A stretch of DNA of 26,099 nt from an uncultured Lysobacteraceae bacterium (GCA_946480825.1 CAMLLG010000054.1:1-26099); one strand, 5' to 3'. Numbered from the stretch's first letter, positions 14,908 to 23,369 are shown. Translations and numbers: made by a program. Notes: generated by a model not told the origin, from the sequence alone.

Positions 14908-17015
14908 CTCGCCGCGACCGGGAATTCGAGACTGCCGAGATCGTCGACGAACGTATCTTCCTCGAAGAACTTCAACTCCAGGCGATCGACGTACGTGATC
15001 GGCGACCCGAGCCACGGATCCAGCCAGCGGAAATCCCCGGTGTCGAAGTTGCCCAACTCGCGATTGGAAATGGTGGCGACGCTCACGCCATCGGCGAACA
15101 GCTCCAGGGCGAGGTCGTCGGAACCGGCGTCGAAGGGGCTGTCGGTTTCCTCGATGCACGACAACTGGATTCCCTCCGGCGGCGGAAGCCCGGCCAGCGG
15201 ATTGAACCCGCCCGGAGCGGGCGGCGCGGCGTACGCGGCCGGCGTGTAGAGGGTCGACACGTTGGAATCCCACGAAAGCGAGAACTGCGAAGCCGCGAAG
15301 CCGCTGCCCGGCTGGCGCTGCGCGACGACGAAATAATGACCCGGCTCCAACTCGGCGGCGAGCGAGAAGGCGCCGGTGCCGTACGCGGTGTTGGCCGCGA
15401 CATCGAGCAGATCCGGCGCGACCTCCCGCCCGACGATCAGCCGCATCGGCGCGCCGCCGCTGCTGGAAGCGCAGGCCAACCGGACCCATTGCGGTTTTCC
15501 GCTGGTCGTCGGCAGCACGTCGAATTCGAAGTAGCGTGCGTCCGCGATCGTTTCGCCGTCGCCCAGCCGGCATTCGTAATCGCTGTCGGGGGCGCCGACG
15601 CGATGATCCGACGTTTCCTCCCTGCGCCGCACAAGACCGATCGCATCGCGCAGACCGGTGCCGAGAAAACGGCGGATGTTCAGCGCGTAGTCCGTTCTCG
15701 CATGGCGATCGCTCCCCTGCACCTTCACGAACACCGGCGCATCGGGCAACAGATACTTGCTGCTGCGCTCGGCGCCGCGATCCAGGGTCTGATACGCCGC
15801 CAGCGGCCGGCTGAGGTTGTCTTCGGCGTACAGCGCGATGTCGGCGCCGAAGGTCGCGAATTCGTAGGTGCCCGATCTGAGCACGCAGAACCAGTCGATC
15901 TCGCCGGGACGAAGCGCGCCGCTGGTGCCGAAGGACGGCGAGGTATCGTCGCAGATCACCGGGATGCCGCGCGCGGCGCTGGTGCCCGGGCCGACATGAT
16001 CGTGCAGAAAATCGGCGACCACCGGCCAGTGGTCGCTGGTGAAGGGCAGGCTGCGCACGGTCGCGCACAGCGGATGATCGATGAACGCATGCTGCAACGT
16101 GCGGTGGCCGGTGCCGGGCCGGGTCAGGAAATAGTCGTAGCGGCGATCCCCGTTGACCGTGGGCACGGTGATTCCGGGATCCACCGGATGAGTCAGACCG
16201 GCGCTGCCCGCTTCCCACAGATGCGGACTCTGCTCGAACGCGACGGCGTCCCAGTAATCGGCCGGTCCGTGCATCGGCTGCGAAAACCGCGCCTTCCACT
16301 CGCGGCCGGCATCGCCCGCATCCGGAAGCGTCATCGCGCCGTTCACGTTCATGTCGCCGCAATGCACGAAATCGTATTCGCGATTGTCCTCGGAGATGAG
16401 CGGTTTCAGATTGTCCCAGGCTTCCTCGAACTGCGAAAACCGGATGTCGGCATGCGCTTCGTCGTCCCTGGGGCTGGCCTGCATGTGGGTGACGCTGACG
16501 ACGTATTTGTCGCCGCCGGGCAACCGCAGCCGGACCGCCAGCGCGCCTTTTTCGGACAACGCATCGTCGTCGGTGCGCTTCGAGTAAGGCTTCCACTGCA
16601 GGGCCGGCAGCGTCGCCCCGGCATTCGCCGGATCGGGCCAGGTATCGAACGGAAAGCGGCTGAACAGCATCAGCCCGCTGTCCTGCGATTTTCCGAAGAC
16701 TTCGAGGAACCCCAGCGTGAGCGCCTGGAAGCCGACGGCGAGTGCGGTATAGCCCGCGCCGTCGGTGGCCGCCAGCGACGATGCGAAACCGCGGTCGCCG
16801 CCGATGCGCTCGACGTAATGCGGATACTTCGTCTTGAGCCCGGCGACGAACTTCTCGCGGGCGTCTTCGTCGAAGACTTCGTTGAGGCAGACGATGTCGA
16901 AGTCGTGCGGCGATGCCTCGATGCGCCATGCGATTTCCTGGGCACGGACGGCGTTGTCGACGTTGTCGACCATGGGACGGCATTGGACGTTGTAGGCGAG
17001 GAGACGCAGGTGCAT
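14793..17015 (-). CDS. Endonuclease/exonuclease/phosphatase-fold protein, sphingomyelinase-like
   Basis: A 740-residue protein whose N-terminal 340 residues form an EEP (DNase I-like) phosphodiesterase domain. The catalytic set is visible: N9 (LAYNVQCRP), E46 (CLNEVFDEDAREKF), H177 (VTHMQAS), D221/N223 (CGDMNVNG), D294 (YDYFLTR) and D328/H329 (TSDHWPV). NEVFD followed by a ligated loop resembles neutral sphingomyelinase/phospholipase C rather than DNA repair nucleases. The C-terminal 400 residues are beta-rich, include a PPC-like segment (near 370-450, WFCVLRSGTYEFATFGADIALY) and contain no family I can name. The ATG at 17015 is preceded by AAGGAA at good spacing. No signal peptide follows it, odd for a lipase-like enzyme. 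Substrate unknown. Confidence 0.8.
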   Translation of the reverse strand: MHLRLLAYNVQCRPMVDNVDNAVRAQEIAWRIEASPHDFDIVCLNEVFDEDAREKFVAGLKTKYPHYVERIGGDRGFASSLAATDGAGYTALAVGFQALTLGFLEVFGKSQDSGLMLFSRFPFDTWPDPANAGATLPALQWKPYSKRTDDDALSEKGALAVRLRLPGGDKYVVSVTHMQASPRDDEAHADIRFSQFEEAWDNLKPLISEDNREYDFVHCGDMNVNGAMTLPDAGDAGREWKARFSQPMHGPADYWDAVAFEQSPHLWEAGSAGLTHPVDPGITVPTVNGDRRYDYFLTRPGTGHRTLQHAFIDHPLCATVRSLPFTSDHWPVVADFLHDHVGPGTSAARGIPVICDDTSPSFGTSGALRPGEIDWFCVLRSGTYEFATFGADIALYAEDNLSRPLAAYQTLDRGAERSSKYLLPDAPVFVKVQGSDRHARTDYALNIRRFLGTGLRDAIGLVRRREETSDHRVGAPDSDYECRLGDGETIADARYFEFDVLPTTSGKPQWVRLACASSSGGAPMRLIVGREVAPDLLDVAANTAYGTGAFSLAAELEPGHYFVVAQRQPGSGFAASQFSLSWDSNVSTLYTPAAYAAPPAPGGFNPLAGLPPPEGIQLSCIEETDSPFDAGSDDLALELFADGVSVATISNRELGNFDTGDFRWLDPWLGSPITYVDRLELKFFEEDTFVDDLGSLEFPVAASYRSGGRPVVRSLHDGAVVVAERVDFSGGTYEVKLTLG

Positions 17016-17255
17016 GGAGATTCCTTCCGCTGGGGTGATGCGATTCGATGGCGCGACCGGAAAGATCGGCATCGGGCCGCGTGGATTCGTCCGCACGGCG
17101 ATGCACCCGCCGCCGATCCGGCGGCAAGGCGACGTTCGCGGAACGGACCGCCACCCCGAACGGGATCGCGGAGGCGATCCGGACTTCGGCCGGAAAGAAA
17201 ATTCGTCTTGATGCAGGGCACGGGCGCAGCCGCGGAAACATCCCCTGCCTGCGCC

Positions 17256-17275
17256 GGCCTCTCGATCGAGAGGCC
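17256..17275. repeat. Perfect 20-base palindrome
   Basis: GGCCTCTCGATCGAGAGGCC is its own reverse complement. Four more bases pair outside it (CTGC 17249-17252 with GCAG 17276-17279, leaving a three-base bulge). It abuts the left unit of the REP-like pair. It could be a hairpin in RNA or a dimer-binding operator. Confidence 0.6.
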
Positions 17276-17369
17276 GCAGGGCGCATAAGCGAAGCGTCAT
17301 GCGCCTTTTGACGTTTCCGATGAGGTTCCCGCCGAATGGCGCACGACGCCTTCGGCTTATGCGCCCTAC
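17276..17369. repeat. REP-like inverted pair (family C, GTAGGGCGCATAAGC)
   Basis: The left unit (17276-17305) starts GCAGGGCGCATAAGCGAAGC. The right unit (17338-17369), reverse-complemented, starts GTAGGGCGCATAAGCCGAAG. They differ by two single-base gaps and two substitutions. Each unit folds on itself (GGCGCA...TGCGCC). Outer ends carry the G(T/C)AG head. This is a third sequence family distinct from the pairs at 861 and 5692. Confidence 0.75.
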
Positions 17370-17577
17370 GGCCCTACTCGCTGACATTCAAGGCTGCCGG
17401 AATCGTTATTCCGGGAATCGTCGACGAAAGGGAGCGCGAAAGCCGTCTGCAGAGTCTGTTTCGCGCGATGCCGGCGTGGACACGGCATGCGCTATCGCTG
17501 CGACGACGGCGATGCCGCGGAGCGCGGCACTGCCGGGAAGCCATCAACCGGACCGGACGAACGCCGGACGATGCGGA

Positions 17578-17985
17578 TTACAGGGAATAGTTGCCCGTGC
17601 GTTCGGGTTGATCTTCCACCTTGATCACCCTCACTTCTTCCGTCGAGCCGCCCGGCACCGGCCAGGCGATGGTCTGGCCTTCCTTGATCCCGAGCAGCGC
17701 CGTACCCACCGGCGCCAGCACGGAGATTTTCTCCGGCGACCCATCGGAGTCTTTCGGGTACACGAGCTTCAGTGAAAACTCTTTGGCGGAACTCTCGATC
17801 CGGAACCTGACCGTCGAATTCATCGTGACGATGTCGGGTCCGATTTCGTCGGGCTCGACGACATCCGCCCTCAGAATTTCGGCCAGGAGCTGCTCCTTCC
17901 CGGGAAACGCGCTGTCCGACAGGTTCTCGAGCAGACTTTCGAGTCTTTCCGCATCGAGTCGCGTGATGACGATATTGGGTTGCAT
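17578..17985 (-). CDS. rnk: Regulator of nucleoside diphosphate kinase Rnk
   Basis: A 135-residue Rnk-type protein: a short N-terminal coiled coil (ITRLDAERLESLLENL) and a C-terminal GreA/GreB-like FKBP-fold domain (about 50-130) with VTMNSTVRFRIE, SVLAPVGTALLGIKEGQTIAWPVPGG and the closing VRVIKVEDQPE. Rnk binds RNA polymerase near the secondary channel but lacks the long acidic coiled-coil needed for Gre-type cleavage. It was named for its effect on nucleoside diphosphate kinase levels in Pseudomonas and E. coli. ATG 17985 has GGAGA nine bases upstream. It stands alone between two gene-poor gaps. Confidence 0.93.
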   Translation of the reverse strand: MQPNIVITRLDAERLESLLENLSDSAFPGKEQLLAEILRADVVEPDEIGPDIVTMNSTVRFRIESSAKEFSLKLVYPKDSDGSPEKISVLAPVGTALLGIKEGQTIAWPVPGGSTEEVRVIKVEDQPERTGNYSL

Positions 17986-18352
17986 GGGAATCTCCGTTGT
18001 CTCGTTCGCCCTTCGACGCTCGCGTCGGGCCGGACGCAGCAATGCGATGGACACGCTAGCGTAGCGCAGGCGCACGACCGATGCCACGACACGGCATCCG
18101 GGCGAAAACTCGAACCGCGGAGCGACCATGGAAGGCAGCCGTCTTTCCGGTATCCGCGCACGCAGAGGCACCCAAGCCGGACGAAAAACATGAATCCCAG
18201 CACGAAGAGGGCGGGGAGCGAAAACGAGGAAGCGACGAGCAGCGGAATGACGCCGCAAGCTGTCCCAGAACCCGATGACGGAATCGTTACCGGCGGTTGA
18301 GCCTGGATCATCTCAACGATACGACGACGGAAACCGCTTCGGGGGTTCCGCC
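17986..18352. other. Gap between rnk and the lipoprotein gene
   Basis: A 367-base stretch with no gene I would defend. Minus-strand frames carry a hydrophobic run (near 18190-18250), but their starts lack ribosome-binding sites and they run into rnk. A 36-residue plus-strand frame (18190-18300) also lacks one. A weak -10 (TACGCT, minus strand near 18057) is the only hint of an rnk promoter. Confidence 0.5.
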
Positions 18353-18901
18353 CTACTCGCTGCGCGGCATACACCACGGGCCGTCGTTCATCACGGCCAC
18401 CTGATGTTCGCGGGGCGTCAGCACATCCGACGCCATCAGCGGCCTTACGACGCTGCCGTCATCGACGAACACCGCCGCACCGCAGGAGGACGCATCCAGA
18501 GTCAACCGCAGCACATATGCGGGGTGCTCGGGCACGAACGAGTAGATCATCCTGCAGAACCTGACCTCGTACCCCGCGGCAAGCCAGGTCGTTTCCAGGT
18601 GATAACCCGCCTCGAAGGCGAACGTTTTTCCCGGCTCGAAAACGAACGACCGCTTTTCGCCCGCAGACAGTTCGCTCAGCCCGCTCTTCGCATTCCTGAT
18701 CATTCGTCTTCCGGTGCAGTCTTCTCCGAGATAGAACTGCAATGCCGCCGGCTGACGGGCGTCGTTGACGAATGCGATGGTCGTTCCCGTCGGAGGCTGG
18801 GTGCTTTCGTAGATCGGAATGGCGCAACCCGATGTCAATCCGAGACCGACAAGCCCGATGCATCGCGCAAGGCGGGCCGACAACACGGAAGCGGCCGTCA
18901 T
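18353..18901 (-). CDS. Predicted small lipoprotein, function unknown
   Basis: A 182-residue protein with a short lipoprotein-like signal: a basic start (LSARLARC), a hydrophobic run (IGLVGLGL) and TSGC with the acylated Cys at position 26. The mature part is beta-rich, with TTIAFVNDARQPAALQFYLGEDC, a middle RMIRNAKSGLSELSAGEKRSFVFEPGKTFAFEAGY and four further cysteines (the last in WCMPRSE), which could form disulfides in the periplasm. I do not recognise the family. The start lies five bases after the pepQ stop, so it is probably translated from the pepQ transcript, although nothing links its job to peptide breakdown. The -3 lipobox residue is Thr rather than Leu, so lipidation is likely but not certain. 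Confidence 0.7.
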   Translation of the reverse strand: MTAASVLSARLARCIGLVGLGLTSGCAIPIYESTQPPTGTTIAFVNDARQPAALQFYLGEDCTGRRMIRNAKSGLSELSAGEKRSFVFEPGKTFAFEAGYHLETTWLAAGYEVRFCRMIYSFVPEHPAYVLRLTLDASSCGAAVFVDDGSVVRPLMASDVLTPREHQVAVMNDGPWCMPRSE

Positions 18902-18906
18902 GGAAA

Positions 18907-20238
18907 TCAAGCCGCCCCAAACCCTTCCCGCGTCAGATTCAACGCGTCGCCTTCCGTGCACACCACATCGTCCTCGATGCGGATGCCGCCGTAGGGTTTG
19001 AACTGCGCGACGCGGTCCCAGTTCACGCTCGGGCCGAGGCCTTTGTCCTTCAATGCGTCGAGCAGCATGTCGATGAAATAGATACCCGGTTCGATGGTGA
19101 CGACCATGCCGGGTTCGAGGACGCGGGTGAGGCGCAGGTAGGGATGACCGTCGGGCTTGGCGAGGGTGCCGCCGCTGTCGGAGGCGGCGAAGCCGGCGAC
19201 GTCGTGCACCTGCAGGCCGATGCCATGGCCGATGCCGTGCGGGAAAAAGGCGCTGCTGACGCCGGTTTCGACCGCGACTTCGGGCGAGACGTGGATCAGC
19301 TCGAAATACTTGAGGATGCGGGCCAGCGACAGATGCGCGTCGAGATGGATCTGGCGGTAGTCGGTGCCGGCCCGCACCTGCGCGCACATCCGCTGCTGGG
19401 CCACGTCGACCGCGTCGATCATCGCCTGGAATTCGCCGCCGGTATCCGCGGCGTAGGTGCGGGTGATGTCGCAGGCGTAGCCGCGATGGCTGCCGCCGGC
19501 GTCGATCAGGAAACTGCGCGCCTGCCGCGGCGGCTGGCGGTCGCGATCGGTGTAATGCAGCACCGCGCCGTGTTCGTTGAGCGCGATGATGTTGTTGTAC
19601 GGCAGATCGTTGGCGTCCTGCCGCGCGGCCTGGCAATACGCGAGATGGATGCCGAATTCGCTGGCGCCGCTGCGGAACGCGCGTTCGGCGGCGCGATGAC
19701 CGCGCACGCCGATGCGCGTGGCCTCGCGCATCATCGCGATCTCGTACGGCGTCTTGAACGCGCGGTGATAGTGCAGATAGTCGAGGACCGGCTGCGGATT
19801 GTTCGGCGCGAACGCGCCGTACTGGCCGAGCGCGCTCTGCGCTTCGCCGAGGATGGCGCAGCGCGCGGCGTTTTTCGGCAGATGCTGCTTGGCGTCCTCG
19901 GCATTGCGGATGATGCGGATGTCGAAGTGCTCGACCCATTCGCCGGCCGGCGCTTCCGGCACCACGTGCCAGTAATCGTGCGGCTGCAGGAAAATCAGCA
20001 GCGGCCGTTCGCCCGGGGTGTAGACCAGCCAACTGCCGGGCGCATGCGTGATCGGCAGCCAGGCCTTGAAGTGCGGATTCACCGCGTAGGGATAATCGCG
20101 GTCGTCGAAGACCTGGTAATGCAGGGTGCCGCTGGGCACCACCAGATGCGCGAAGCCGCCGCGCTCCAGCGCGATGTCGGCGCGGGCGCGCTGGGTGGCG
20201 AGATGTTCGGCGTACAGCATGGACGGATCTGCGGACAT
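18907..20238 (-). CDS. pepQ: Xaa-Pro dipeptidase
   Basis: Prolidase (M24B) splits dipeptides with C-terminal proline in the cytoplasm. The product is 443 residues, the same as E. coli PepQ. Metal ligands are D246 (LIDAGG), D257 (CDITRTY), H338 (PHGIGHGIGLQVHD), E383 (TIEPGIYF) and E422 (RIEDDVV), all present. The YxxYHxxxKTPYEI segment and insertion GTLAKPDGHPYLR are typical of bacterial PepQ rather than PepP. The ATG at 20238 fits the family start; the frame is open further upstream into the PilZ gene but without matching sequence. It follows PilZ by 73 bases and is the second M24 peptidase in the window. Confidence 0.96.
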   Translation of the reverse strand: MSADPSMLYAEHLATQRARADIALERGGFAHLVVPSGTLHYQVFDDRDYPYAVNPHFKAWLPITHAPGSWLVYTPGERPLLIFLQPHDYWHVVPEAPAGEWVEHFDIRIIRNAEDAKQHLPKNAARCAILGEAQSALGQYGAFAPNNPQPVLDYLHYHRAFKTPYEIAMMREATRIGVRGHRAAERAFRSGASEFGIHLAYCQAARQDANDLPYNNIIALNEHGAVLHYTDRDRQPPRQARSFLIDAGGSHRGYACDITRTYAADTGGEFQAMIDAVDVAQQRMCAQVRAGTDYRQIHLDAHLSLARILKYFELIHVSPEVAVETGVSSAFFPHGIGHGIGLQVHDVAGFAASDSGGTLAKPDGHPYLRLTRVLEPGMVVTIEPGIYFIDMLLDALKDKGLGPSVNWDRVAQFKPYGGIRIEDDVVCTEGDALNLTREGFGAA

Positions 20239-20311
20239 GGGGAGGTCGCTGCGTTGAGGGGTGGGAATCGCCGACGCCGCGCGGCCTGCGCGATGCGGGG
20301 CTCGCGGCGGG

Positions 20312-20659
20312 TCAGTCGTAGTGTGCGCCCGGCGCTTCGACCCAGGCATGAAGCGCGTCGCGGTGGGTGTCGGCCATCGCGATGAAACGGAAGCCCGCCC
20401 ACGACTGCCCGGGCGAGCTGGCGCGATCGCTCCACAGCAGGTGCGCGCCGGCCTCGATGTCGGCGCCATCGGCGCCCGGCAGGCGGAAGCGGAACTGATA
20501 CAGCGCGTCTTCGGTCAGCGGCACGCTCGCCAGCAGCAGCATGCCGCCTTCGGACAGATTGCCGATGCGGCCGACGATCTCTTCGGTCATGGTATCGGCG
20601 ACCAGAACGGTCTCGGCGACCTTGCGTCGCGGCGAGCGCCGGTGTTCCTTGCTGCTCAT
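20312..20659 (-). CDS. PilZ domain protein
   Basis: A 115-residue single-domain PilZ protein, a likely cyclic-di-GMP receptor. The N-terminal RRSPRRKV gives the RxxxR half of the binding site and NLSEGGM (residues 33-39) the [D/N]xSxxG half, so ligand binding is expected. It ends with the usual barrel strand WAGFRFI. Its start overlaps the DUF1631 stop by one base (TGATG), which points to translational coupling and perhaps a shared function. This is not the diverged PilZ of type IV pili (which lacks the binding motif). Confidence 0.93.
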   Translation of the reverse strand: MSSKEHRRSPRRKVAETVLVADTMTEEIVGRIGNLSEGGMLLLASVPLTEDALYQFRFRLPGADGADIEAGAHLLWSDRASSPGQSWAGFRFIAMADTHRDALHAWVEAPGAHYD

Positions 20660-23307
20660 CAGGCGTTACCTCGCGGCGGCGCGGATTCGTCGCCGATCAG
20701 GCCGGGATAGGGTTCGACCGCGGGCATGCCGGACGCGGACATACCGGACACGGGCATGCTGTGTGCGGAGCGGGCCTCGGCGGCGTGCATCTCGAACTCA
20801 TCCAGCGGCGCCGCCGGCATGGAGCGCACCGCGACATCGCCGCCCTCGTCGCCATCATGATCGTCGCGACGGCCGGTGAGGCTGCGCAGCGCGCTGATCG
20901 CGGCGTGCCAGGCGCGATCGACCAGGCCGGCGCGCTGCGCGGTGACCACGCGCACCTGATCCTTGGCCATCATCCGCGCGAGGCTGTCGAGCGAGTGCTC
21001 GCCGACGCGCTGGCCGCGCTGGTTGACGAACAGCGCATTGCCGGTGATCGGGCTGAACCACGACATGCGGCGGCGGACCACGTCGCCCTGCTGGTTGGTG
21101 ACGAATTCGATCCAGGTGCCGAACGGCAAGAGCCGCAGCTGTTCGTAACACTCCTGCTCTTGCGGCGAACGCGTCGGCAGATCGGGCTTGCGCGCCTTCT
21201 GGCTTTCCTCGCCCAGGCGCACGCGCGCCTTGAGCTTCATCGTCAGTTCGGTGCGGGACTCGCCGTCCTCGTCCTCGCGCAGGCTGCTCGACAGGCGCCG
21301 GGCGATGACGTCGGCTTCCGCATCGTGATAGCCGACCTGCTTGAGCGCGGATTCGACATGCGCCTTCAGCGCCGGATGTTCGACGTTGTCGTCGCGATGA
21401 GTGCAGGCGGCGACGACCTGACGGGTCGCGTCGATCTGCCGGTTCCATTCCTCGGAGCCTTCGCCGTGGCGCAGGAAGGTGAGCGTGAGCACATCGGCCC
21501 AGGCCTGATTCAACAACGCGCGGGTGAATTTCGGCAGCGGCGCATCGCCGATCGTCTCGCCGAGCACCTGTTCGGCCCGCAGTTTCGCGGCTTCGAGTTT
21601 TTCCTTGCCGCGCGCGGCTTCGACGTGACGCTTTTCCAGGGTTTCCGCGCGGCGCACCTGGGTGTCGATGTGCGCCTGCAACTGTTTGTTGCTCTGCTCG
21701 AAAACCTCGAGGCCACCGTCGTAGTGCTTGACCGCGTGGCTGACCGCCTGCTGCAACGGCGCCAGCAGATTGGGGTCGATGTCGTCGTCGGCCAGCCACT
21801 TCGCCGCGGTTTCCGACACCGTGCCCAGCAACTGCCGCGCCGGATGGTTCGGCCGCACGAAGAAGCTGCGGTCCTGCAGCGCGACGCGCAGCAGGGTGAG
21901 CTGCAGGCGCTTGACCAGCGCGGCGGCGGGCGCGTCTTCGCGGATCTCCTTCTGCAGATGGTTGTAGAGCAGTCCGACCAGATCGAAGGTATCGCTGTCG
22001 GCGGGCGCGAGCGCGACCGGTTTGCCGTGCTGCTGTCGCGCCTGCGCCAGCAGCGAGCGCTTGACGTCGGCGATGCTGGGCGCGCTGCCGCCGGGCATCG
22101 CCGGCTCGGCGTCCATCCGGCTCAGGGTCTGCAGCAGATCGCGGGTTGCGATCGAAATTTCGGGGCGCTGTCCGGGCGGAATCGGATTCACGCGCTCGGC
22201 CTGCGCGCGGCGCTGGGTCAGCAACTGCTGCAGATCGTGGAAGGCTTTCTGCTCGTCCACGGCTGCGGCCGGAACCGGCTGCCCCATCCACACCGTATGC
22301 GGACGGTTGACGTCGTAAGGCGCGGCTTCGCCGCCATCGGCGCGTTCGGCCAGCAGGCCGCCGGTGCCGGCGTATCCGCCCATCTGTCTGGACGGATACG
22401 CGGAGGGATCGCTCTGGCCGCGTCCGGCCGCGCCATCGGATGGCCCCGGGCCGCGCGCGCCGGCCGTCGCCGAGCCGCCGAACATCGGACCCGGCGACGA
22501 AGCGCGGGCCGGGTCCTGTTCGCGGTCGCCGCCGCGGCCCTGCGCGGCGGCGTCGCTGTCCTCGGCACCGGATGCGCGGGTGCGCATCGGCACGTAGCTC
22601 AGGCCGGGCAGCACGCCTTCTTCAAGCAGCAGCGCGTCGAGTTTCTCGCACAGCGGCGGGTACAGCACCATCACCCGACGGTCGAAGATCCGATAGAACA
22701 ACAGGCGCGCACCGTGATCGAGCTGCATGGTCTCGGTGGCGTGGCGCACCGCGCGGCACAGCGCCTGCGGGCCGAGCGGAATGCGCTCGCTGTCGAAGGC
22801 GGGCGCCGCCGCCAGCACCGCCAGGCGCTGGCCGAGCAGATGCAGCACCAGGTTGGCGCGCGACTCCTGCCGCGACGCGATTTCGTAGAGCACCGCACCT
22901 TCGTCCATCATCGATTCGTCGACGAGGCTCAGATTGCGGAAATTCACCGGCGCGGTGGGCACCGGTACCGGCCGCGCGGGCATCGCCAGGAATGCGGGCT
23001 TGCGCAGGCCGGCGAGGCCGGCCTCGATCAGTTGCATGAAGCGCGGCACAAGGTCGTGGCGATTCAGACGCACCACGCGCAGCGTATGCATGTAGTCGGT
23101 CTTGGCGCCGCCGCCGGTAGTGCCGCCGCGGTCGGCCAAACGGAAGAGTTCTTCCTCGAACTCGGTGATCGCCGAGACGAGATGCTTCTCGAGGTCCTCG
23201 CTGAACAGGGTCAGCGCGCGTTCGAGCGTGCGGCGCACCCGGCGGGGCAATCCTGCGGAAGCCAAAGTCCTTGGCGCGGTGTCCTGGGGATCGGTGGGCG
23301 CAGCCAT
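20659..23307 (-). CDS. DUF1631 family protein (paralogue 2), coupled to PilZ
   Basis: An 882-residue cytoplasmic DUF1631 protein. The N-terminal helical part contains LERALTLFSEDLEKHL and DYMHTLRVVRLNRHDLVPRF; a Gly/Ser/Ala-rich linker spans roughly residues 255-330; a second helical part has FDLVGLLYNHL and DRSFFVRPNHPARQLL, then a coiled stretch. Near 724-789 is a small domain with GTWIEF and WFSPITGNALFVNQRGQRV, matching the C-terminal domain of the 1037-3370 protein. A 93-residue acidic, Met/Pro-rich tail follows, not found in paralogue 1. I chose ATG 23307 because a plausible promoter lies 34-62 bases upstream; ATG 23349 or GTG 23358 would add 14 or 17 residues. Function unknown; PilZ coupling suggests a cyclic-di-GMP link (inference). 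Confidence 0.85.
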   Translation of the reverse strand: MAAPTDPQDTAPRTLASAGLPRRVRRTLERALTLFSEDLEKHLVSAITEFEEELFRLADRGGTTGGGAKTDYMHTLRVVRLNRHDLVPRFMQLIEAGLAGLRKPAFLAMPARPVPVPTAPVNFRNLSLVDESMMDEGAVLYEIASRQESRANLVLHLLGQRLAVLAAAPAFDSERIPLGPQALCRAVRHATETMQLDHGARLLFYRIFDRRVMVLYPPLCEKLDALLLEEGVLPGLSYVPMRTRASGAEDSDAAAQGRGGDREQDPARASSPGPMFGGSATAGARGPGPSDGAAGRGQSDPSAYPSRQMGGYAGTGGLLAERADGGEAAPYDVNRPHTVWMGQPVPAAAVDEQKAFHDLQQLLTQRRAQAERVNPIPPGQRPEISIATRDLLQTLSRMDAEPAMPGGSAPSIADVKRSLLAQARQQHGKPVALAPADSDTFDLVGLLYNHLQKEIREDAPAAALVKRLQLTLLRVALQDRSFFVRPNHPARQLLGTVSETAAKWLADDDIDPNLLAPLQQAVSHAVKHYDGGLEVFEQSNKQLQAHIDTQVRRAETLEKRHVEAARGKEKLEAAKLRAEQVLGETIGDAPLPKFTRALLNQAWADVLTLTFLRHGEGSEEWNRQIDATRQVVAACTHRDDNVEHPALKAHVESALKQVGYHDAEADVIARRLSSSLREDEDGESRTELTMKLKARVRLGEESQKARKPDLPTRSPQEQECYEQLRLLPFGTWIEFVTNQQGDVVRRRMSWFSPITGNALFVNQRGQRVGEHSLDSLARMMAKDQVRVVTAQRAGLVDRAWHAAISALRSLTGRRDDHDGDEGGDVAVRSMPAAPLDEFEMHAAEARSAHSMPVSGMSASGMPAVEPYPGLIGDESAPPRGNA

Positions 23308-23340
23308 CTCAGCCTGTCGAAGTGCGACGATATCCGCATT

Positions 23341-23369
23341 TCTTAACATGTCCGGCACCCGCGAGCCAA
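23341..23369 (-). promoter_or_regulatory. Possible promoter of the DUF1631-PilZ-pepQ group
   Basis: On the minus strand TTGGCT (23364-23369) and TTAAGA (23341-23346) are spaced by 17 bases, with transcription starting about 27 bases before ATG 23307. It lies in the 105-base gap after hemW, the largest gap in the leftward series from rph to pepQ. Both hexamers are imperfect. Confidence 0.35.

Larger units (their letters stand above)
17016..17577. other. Intergenic region upstream of the EEP gene
   Basis: These 562 bases hold no credible gene; frames through it are in-frame extensions of the EEP gene or run across repeats. It contains a perfect 20-base palindrome (17256-17275), an inverted REP-like pair (17276-17369), a seven-base-arm hairpin CCGGAAT/ATTCCGG (17397-17414), and a seven-base-arm hairpin TGCCGCG/CGCGGCA (17513-17529) about 50 bases past the rnk stop. 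Confidence 0.65.

Noticed and set aside
17016..17387. N-terminal extension of the EEP protein to 864 residues
   Set aside because: The extension is coded by the REP pair and the palindrome; a good ribosome-binding site sits before ATG 17015 and the conserved domain starts there.
18190..18300. 36-residue plus-strand frame between rnk and the lipoprotein gene
   Set aside because: No ribosome-binding site, no promoter and no family pattern.
17871..18377. Minus-strand frame with a hydrophobic run, overlapping rnk
   Set aside because: It overlaps rnk in another frame, has no ribosome-binding site and is rich in Cys/Arg as expected of shifted frames.
20761..23346. Long plus-strand frame opposite DUF1631 paralogue 2
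   Set aside because: Antisense shadow with no family pattern and no ribosome-binding site; the minus strand carries the DUF1631 landmarks.
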